The position numbers and the translations under genes are program-made. Below, piece after piece: positions 59,743 through 64,000 of a stretch of DNA of 64,000 nucleotides. The stretch comes from Streptoverticillium olivoreticuli subsp. olivoreticuli (GTDB lineage Bacteria > Actinomycetota > Actinomycetes > Streptomycetales > Streptomycetaceae). Below the pieces are notes generated by a model that was not told the origin of the DNA, did not search any database, and worked only from the letters and a program-made list of their open reading frames with translations. How positions within the stretch are numbered: position 1 is the first letter of the stretch; every line of letters starts with the position of its first letter. The stretch is taken from the NCBI RefSeq assembly GCF_003391135.1, contig NZ_CP031455.1, positions 3,379,001 to 3,443,000 on the forward strand, read 5' to 3'.

Positions 59743-61431
59743 TCAGGGCGTCGAACCCAGCCTGTCCGGCCGCACCACCGCCGTCAGGTCGCGGTAGAGC
59801 TCCGACTCCCCCAGCAGTTCCTCGTGCGTGCCGAGGACCGTGCGCGCCCCGTCCATCACCAGCACACGGTCCGCGCGGCGCGCCGAGCCCATGCGGTGGG
59901 CGATGACGATCAGCGTGCCGTCGGTGCGGCGCGCGAAGGCGCTCTCCACCCGGGCCTCCGCCTCCGCGTCGAGGTGGCACGTCGCCTCGTCCAGCACCGC
60001 GATCCGCGCGGGGGCCAGATAGGCGCGGGCCAGGGCGATGCGCTGGCGTTCGCCCGCGGAGAGCTCCGCGGGGGTGACGGGGGCGCCGAAACCGCCCAGC
60101 CGGTCGACGAGTTCGGTCATGGCGAGGACGTCGGCGGCGGCGTGGAGCTCGTGGTCGGGGACGCCGTCCGGTCGGAGGTAGCCGAGGTTGTCGGCGAGCG
60201 TGCCGGAGAACACGTACGCCTCCTGCGGGATCAGGACCCGCCCCGCGCGCCCCCCGGCCACGCGCACCTCGCCGCTCCCCGGCTCCAGCAGCCCCGCGAC
60301 GAGCCCGGCCAGCGTCGACTTGCCGACCCCCGACGGCCCCACGACGGCGAGCCGGCCGCCGACGGGCACGACGAGGTCGAGGTCGCGGAGCACGGGCTCG
60401 GCGTGCTCGCCGTAGGAGAAGGTGACACCCCGCAGCTCGACGGCCGCGGGCGAGGACTCGGGCGGTGCCCACTCGACGGCGGGCGGCGGCGGCAGGGGCG
60501 GCCCGTCCGTCAGGCGGCGTATCACCACCGCCAGCCGCGAACCGCTCGCCCCCAGGCCGTGGACGAGGGCCTGCAGGGCGGGCAGGAGCGACTGCGTGAG
60601 ATAGGCGAGCGCGCCGACGAGCGCGCCCGGGGTGACACCGCGGTCCAGCAGCCACGGGGTGGTGACCAGCAGCAGGACGAGCGGGAGCCGGCCCGCGACG
60701 GCCAGCGCGACGACCCGCAGGACGGACCAGCGGGCCAGGGCGAGGGAGGCGCGGAACTCCGCGTCGACGAGGGCGCCGGTCTGCTCCCGGACGTACGGCT
60801 CCGCCCCGCCCGCCGTGATGTCCCGCAGGCCGCCGGACACCTCGCCCAGGGACTGCGCGATGGCCTCGTCCGTGGCGAGGAACGTCTCCTGGCGGCGGGC
60901 GAGCGGCCGCAGCGTCGCCAGGAACAGCCCGAGCCCGAGCACGAGGGGCGGCGCCACGACCACGAGCAGGACGGGCGCCAGCAGGCACAGACCCACGAGC
61001 GCGCCGGCCGCCGTGAAGACGAAGGACCTCGACACCATCACCAGCCCGGCGAACGTGTCCCGGGCGATCTCCACCTGGTGCGTGAGCCGGGAGACGGCCG
61101 CGCCGTCCGCCTCCCGCAGGGCGCGCGTCACGACGCGGCCCACGAGCCGGTCGCGCAGCGGCTCGACGAGGGCGGCCACGCCGCGGTACGTACGGCCGGT
61201 GCCGAACGCGCCGACGACGACGGCGAGCGCGGCGAGTCCCAGCCAGGCGAGGCCCTCGCCGGGCTTGCCGGCGAGGAAGCCGCCGTCCAGGGCCTTGGCG
61301 AGGGCGTATCCCATGGCGAAGGTGTGCGCGGCTTCTACGGCGGACCAGGCGGTGAGGCGGGCGATTGCTCGGCGGTGCGCGGCGAGGAAGGTCACGCCTC
61401 GCCGGATGAGAGAGGGGGTGTCTGTGGTCAT
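59743..61431 (-). CDS. ramB: SapB-cluster ABC exporter RamB (fused TM-NBD)
   Basis: A 562-aa half-transporter: six membrane segments to about residue 310, then an ATPase domain with Walker A GPSGVGKST, signature LSAGERQRIALAR, Walker B IAVLDEATCHLD and switch His VIAHRMG. Exports the SapB-type lanthipeptide with the partner at 61,685. AAGGGAG precedes ATG 61431. The GEGD/ATCHLD D-loop is normal. Confidence 0.92.
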   Translation of the reverse strand: MTTDTPSLIRRGVTFLAAHRRAIARLTAWSAVEAAHTFAMGYALAKALDGGFLAGKPGEGLAWLGLAALAVVVGAFGTGRTYRGVAALVEPLRDRLVGRVVTRALREADGAAVSRLTHQVEIARDTFAGLVMVSRSFVFTAAGALVGLCLLAPVLLVVVAPPLVLGLGLFLATLRPLARRQETFLATDEAIAQSLGEVSGGLRDITAGGAEPYVREQTGALVDAEFRASLALARWSVLRVVALAVAGRLPLVLLLVTTPWLLDRGVTPGALVGALAYLTQSLLPALQALVHGLGASGSRLAVVIRRLTDGPPLPPPPAVEWAPPESSPAAVELRGVTFSYGEHAEPVLRDLDLVVPVGGRLAVVGPSGVGKSTLAGLVAGLLEPGSGEVRVAGGRAGRVLIPQEAYVFSGTLADNLGYLRPDGVPDHELHAAADVLAMTELVDRLGGFGAPVTPAELSAGERQRIALARAYLAPARIAVLDEATCHLDAEAEARVESAFARRTDGTLIVIAHRMGSARRADRVLVMDGARTVLGTHEELLGESELYRDLTAVVRPDRLGSTP

Positions 61432-61454
61432 CCGGGGCTCCCTTCGGGGTGGCG

Positions 61455-61680
61455 GCTCGGGCAACGGCGGCGTTCTTTCCCCAGCCCCGCCCCTTCCCGA
61501 AACTGGGGGCTCCGCCCCCGGACCCCCGGGGGTGCGCAATCCAGCCCGTCCGGCGTTTGAGGGCGCGGCCGCAGGCCGCTCCCGCCGCAGGCGGCAACGG
61601 CGGGACAGCCGGGGGCCTGGGGCACGTGCCCCAGTTTCGGGAAGGGGCGGGGCGGGGAACAAAACCCGCCGCACCCGCAG
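61455..61680. repeat. Composite palindromic repeat (copy C) between ramA and ramB
   Basis: Contains the core CAGCCCGTCCGGCGTTTGAG (61542-61561), left modules TTCTTTCCCCAGCCCCGCCCC with TTCCCGAAACTGGGG and right modules CGCTCCCGCCGCAGGCGGC and CCAGTTTCGGGAAGGGGCGG. It lies inside the ram operon, so it may reduce ramB expression. Confidence 0.85.
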
Positions 61681-61684
61681 CCGC

Positions 61685-63469
61685 TCACCCACCGAACACC
61701 GCCCGATACGCCGCACAGCGCCACAGCGACTCATGCGTGCCCACCGCCCGCACGCGACCCCCCTCCAGCCACGCGACAGCATCCGCGCGGGCCGCCGTCG
61801 ACGCGCGGTGGGCGACGACGAGCCGGGTGCGTGCGGCGACGTCGCGGACGAGGGCCGTCGCGACCTCGTGCTCCGTGACCGTGTCGAGGCTGGAGGTGGC
61901 GTCGTCCAGGATCAGGACGCGCCCGGCGTGGGCGAACGCGCGGGCCAGGCCCAGGCGTTGGGCCTCGCCGCCGGAGAGGGGGGCCTCGGCGCAGGGGGTG
62001 GCGTAGCCGCGCGGGAGCCTGCGGACGAAGCCGTCCGCGCACGCCGCGCGGGCCGCGGCCGCCACCGCGTCGGGCCCGGGGTCGCTCACGCCGAAGGCCA
62101 CCGTCCCGCCGATCGTGCCGCCCAGCAGCGCGGGCCGTTCGAAGGCGTAGCCGACCGCGCGCCGCAGCTCGTCGTGGCCGAGCCGCGGCAGGGGGACCCC
62201 GTCGAGGGTGACCACGCCGGAGTCCGGGTCGGCCAGCCGCCCGGCGAGCGCGGCGAGGACGGACTTCCCGGTGCCCGAGCGGCCGACGACGGCCAGTGAC
62301 GTACCGCCCGGCACGACCAGGTCCAGGTCGCGCAGGATGTGCCTGCCGCCGCGCACGGCGCCGACCCCCCGCAGCTCCAAGGTGCCGTCCCCGGGCGGCA
62401 GTCGGCGGACGTCAGGACCGTACGGCGGGAGGGGTACGGAGAGGACGTCGGCGAGGCGGCCGGCGGCGGTGCGGGCGCGGACCGCGGCGTTGAGGTGGCC
62501 CACGAGCATGCCGATGCCCGTGGCGAGCACGGCGTAGCGGGAGGCGGCCAACAGGTCGCCGACGCTCAACAGGCCCTGGTTCAGGCGCAGTCCGGCGACG
62601 GCGAGGACGGCTATCTGCAGGAGCGGTACGACGGTGACGGCCTGGGCGGCGGCCCTGCCCTGGACCCGCCACATGCGGTGGCCCTGGCCGGAGAGGGCGG
62701 GGAGGGGTTCCAGGACGCGGTCCCGCTCGCGGTCGGCGGTCCCGGCGGCGGCGATCGTACGGGCCCCGCCGACGGCTTCCACCAGGCGCCCGGCGATGTC
62801 CCCCTGGAGCCGCTGGTACTGGGCGACGCAGTCGGAGGAGGCGCGGGCGAGGGCCCGCAGCAGCAGGGCCAGCAAGGGCGCCCCGGCGAGGAACGCGACG
62901 GCGAGCCAGGGGTCGATCAGGCCGAGGGCGACGATGCCGCCGAGGGGGGCCACGACGGAGGAGGCGGCCCCGGCGAGGGTGCCGGGGGCGGTGCCCGCGT
63001 CGGCGGCGTTGCCGACGAGCCGGGTGACGAGGTCGCCGGGCGCGAAGCGGGCGGTGGCTCGGGGCCCGGCGGCGAGGACGTGGCACAGCAGGCGGTGGCG
63101 GAGCCGGGCGGTGGCGCGGGCGGTGGTGGTGCCGGCGAGCAGTCCGTCGAGGGCGTCGAGGGCGGCGGGCGCGCAGATGAGGGCGGTGCACAGGAGGACC
63201 CAGCCGCTCGCGCCGCCGCGCCGGGCGAGGAGGAGGTCGAGGGTGTGGCCCAGGGCGGCGGGCAGGGCGAGGGCCACGGCGGTGGAGGCGAGGCCGAGGA
63301 GGGTGAGGGTGAGCGCCCGTGCGGCGCTGTGGCGGGCGGTGTCGAGCAGCAGTTGGTCCCCGGCGGCGCGGGGGGACGTGCGCGCGTGCTTCCCTCGTGC
63401 CTGGCCGGGGCGCCGCTCCCGACCCCGGCCGTCGAGGCGCGGGCCGCGCGCGCTCTCCGTCCACACCAC
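61685..63469 (-). CDS. ramA: SapB-cluster ABC exporter RamA (fused TM-NBD)
   Basis: A 594-aa half-transporter with an extended basic N-terminus, six membrane segments and an ATPase: Walker A GRSGTGKSV, signature LSGGEAQRLGLAR, Walker B ILILDDATSSLD. The switch region VVAHRASTA has the His. GTG 63469 follows GGAGGTGA. It is immediately downstream of the precursor gene and a strong terminator-like hairpin at 63,495-63,526. Confidence 0.93.
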   Translation of the reverse strand: MVWTESARGPRLDGRGRERRPGQARGKHARTSPRAAGDQLLLDTARHSAARALTLTLLGLASTAVALALPAALGHTLDLLLARRGGASGWVLLCTALICAPAALDALDGLLAGTTTARATARLRHRLLCHVLAAGPRATARFAPGDLVTRLVGNAADAGTAPGTLAGAASSVVAPLGGIVALGLIDPWLAVAFLAGAPLLALLLRALARASSDCVAQYQRLQGDIAGRLVEAVGGARTIAAAGTADRERDRVLEPLPALSGQGHRMWRVQGRAAAQAVTVVPLLQIAVLAVAGLRLNQGLLSVGDLLAASRYAVLATGIGMLVGHLNAAVRARTAAGRLADVLSVPLPPYGPDVRRLPPGDGTLELRGVGAVRGGRHILRDLDLVVPGGTSLAVVGRSGTGKSVLAALAGRLADPDSGVVTLDGVPLPRLGHDELRRAVGYAFERPALLGGTIGGTVAFGVSDPGPDAVAAAARAACADGFVRRLPRGYATPCAEAPLSGGEAQRLGLARAFAHAGRVLILDDATSSLDTVTEHEVATALVRDVAARTRLVVAHRASTAARADAVAWLEGGRVRAVGTHESLWRCAAYRAVFGG

Positions 63470-63494
63470 CCGCAGTCACCTCCGCAGTACGCCC

Positions 63495-63526
63495 GGGCGG
63501 GCCCTCCCCGTGGGGAGGGCCCGCCC
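63495..63526 (-). terminator. Attenuating hairpin between ramS and ramA
   Basis: GGGCGGGCCCTCCCC (63495-63509) pairs perfectly with GGGGAGGGCCCGCCC (63512-63526) over 15 bp. It is 10 bp past the ramS stop and lacks a T run. It would let the precursor be made in excess over the exporters, as reported for ram transcripts in S. coelicolor. Confidence 0.85.
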
Positions 63527-63535
63527 GAGGTCTCG

Positions 63536-63667
63536 TCACAGACAGAGCAGGATGCTCGCGGTGCTGACGCAGGAGAGCAGGCTGACGGTGCTCGCGCCGC
63601 CGCCCTCGCCGCCACCGCCGCCGTGCAGCTCTTCGGATTCCATGTTCTGCAGGTCGAGAAGTGCCAT
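63536..63667 (-). CDS. ramS: Class III lanthipeptide precursor, SapB/AmfS type
   Basis: A 43-aa precursor too short for ordinary gene finding. Leader MALLDLQNMESEELHG contains the LLDLQ motif recognised by class III synthetases, then a Gly-rich stretch (GGGGGEGGGA) and the core STVSLLSCVSTASILLCL. Two S-x-x-S-x(3)-C units are present: S26/S29/C33 and S35/S38/C42, giving labionin or lanthionine rings. GAAAGGA lies 6 nt before ATG 63667. The neighbours ramC, ramA, ramB and ramR confirm identity. SapB coats aerial hyphae and lowers surface tension. Confidence 0.95.
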   Translation of the reverse strand: MALLDLQNMESEELHGGGGGEGGGASTVSLLSCVSTASILLCL

Positions 63668-63700
63668 GGTCGTTCCTTTCATGGGGACGGGTTCTTCCTG

Positions 63701-64000
63701 TCACGGCTCCACAACGGCATGGAGCCGGCTCCTGGGCGCCCGCGGGGGCGCGAGGAACGGCAGGCGGGCGTCGCCGTGGGCCGCGCCCAGGGCGAGCAGA
63801 CAGCCCGCTGTTCCGGTGGTGAGGTCCATGGACAGGCGCATCATCTGGCTGCCGGGGAAGGCGAGTTCGCCCTCGTAGGCCATGGAGTACCAGGACAGCG
63901 CCCGCACCTGTGCGGCCAGGTGCTCCGGGTCGGCGCCCGGTGTCGTGGTGCGGCTGAGGTGCAGGATCATCCCGGCGCGGCCCTGGAAGAGGCCGGGCTG
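63701..64000 (-). CDS. ramC: Class III lanthipeptide synthetase RamC, 3' part
   Basis: The C-terminal 99 residues of a LanKC enzyme; the rest lies outside the window. QPGLFQGRAGMILHLSRTTT and YSMAYEGELAFPGSQMMRLSMDLTTGTAGCLLAL match the cyclase domain of RamC/AmfT, ending LAPPRAPRSRLHAVVEP. RamC dehydrates and cyclises RamS. It is 33 bp upstream of ramS, in the same operon. Confidence 0.92.
   Translation of the reverse strand, partial: QPGLFQGRAGMILHLSRTTTPGADPEHLAAQVRALSWYSMAYEGELAFPGSQMMRLSMDLTTGTAGCLLALGAAHGDARLPFLAPPRAPRSRLHAVVEP

Overview
The window is high-GC (about 70 percent) actinobacterial DNA and almost certainly a Streptomyces chromosome. The evidence is the codon bias, frequent GTG starts, paired XRE/DUF5753-DUF397 genes, DmdR-type iron boxes, a DUF6243 gene, the conserved Nif3 / zinc-ribbon / RNase H-phosphatase operon, type A RNase P RNA and a SapB (ram/amf) morphogen cluster at the right edge. 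No tRNA, rRNA or CRISPR array is visible.

Layout. 0.2-1.3 kb: an XRE regulator (with a TTA codon) and its DUF397 partner. 1.6-10.2 kb: an accessory minus-strand locus of five secreted-protein genes (ALF repeats with an AbfB-like lectin domain, two ricin-type lectins, an ALF coiled-coil protein, and a giant Ala-rich ALF coiled-coil protein ending in an ADP-ribosyltransferase-like toxin domain) followed by a candidate immunity gene. The toxin tip is put out of frame by one extra base in a five-base homopolymer. An IS1380-family element (10,265-11,948, with IRs and a CTAAG target duplication) sits just upstream of the first gene, and about 0.9 kb of non-coding DNA follows it. 12.9-21.8 kb: iron acquisition, with htaA-like heme binding protein divergent from hmuTUV across one iron box, then efeO-efeB-efeU and a lipoprotein. 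21.8-30.5 kb: mixed chromosomal genes (prim-pol-like protein, TetR with operator palindromes facing a DUF6243 gene, DDAH, Rsm22-like methyltransferase, MFS exporter, YaaA, an RNB ribonuclease). 30.4-35.2 kb: a MerR operon, rnpB with terminator, a small insert carrying a ricin lectin and two membrane proteins, cutA, eda and a zinc-ribbon protein. 35.2-42.2 kb: the RNase H/phosphatase operon, a siderophore-binding lipoprotein with iron box, and a proline-repeat protein. 42.3-45.3 kb: a three-gene SDR / alcohol dehydrogenase / MaoC hydratase operon preceded by a perfect KstR-type operator. 45.5-51.5 kb: a DesK/DesR-like two-component pair, methyltransferase, amidase, membrane protein and LLM oxidoreductase. 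51.7-58.8 kb: M1 metallopeptidase, a mycothiol-dependent-type enzyme, a lipoprotein, a GT4 / methyltransferase / prenyltransferase-like trio, and a KstR-like TetR gene divergent from the trio across a second perfect KstR-type operator. 59.1-64 kb: ramR, two ABC exporters, an unlisted 43-codon class III lanthipeptide precursor (ramS/amfS) and the 3' end of ramC, which runs off the window.

How the genes work together. Three iron boxes link heme uptake, ferrous/ferric uptake (Efe) and siderophore uptake to iron limitation. Two KstR-type boxes plus a KstR-like regulator suggest one local acyl-CoA/steroid-type regulon covering the hydratase operon and the glycosyltransferase trio. The secreted ALF/lectin/toxin locus looks like a contact- or cell-wall-associated antagonism system and is the best candidate here for something not described. 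A family of palindromic repeats (core CAGCCCGTCCGGCGTTTGAG) lies at many gene ends and in one case supplies the stop codon of a gene.
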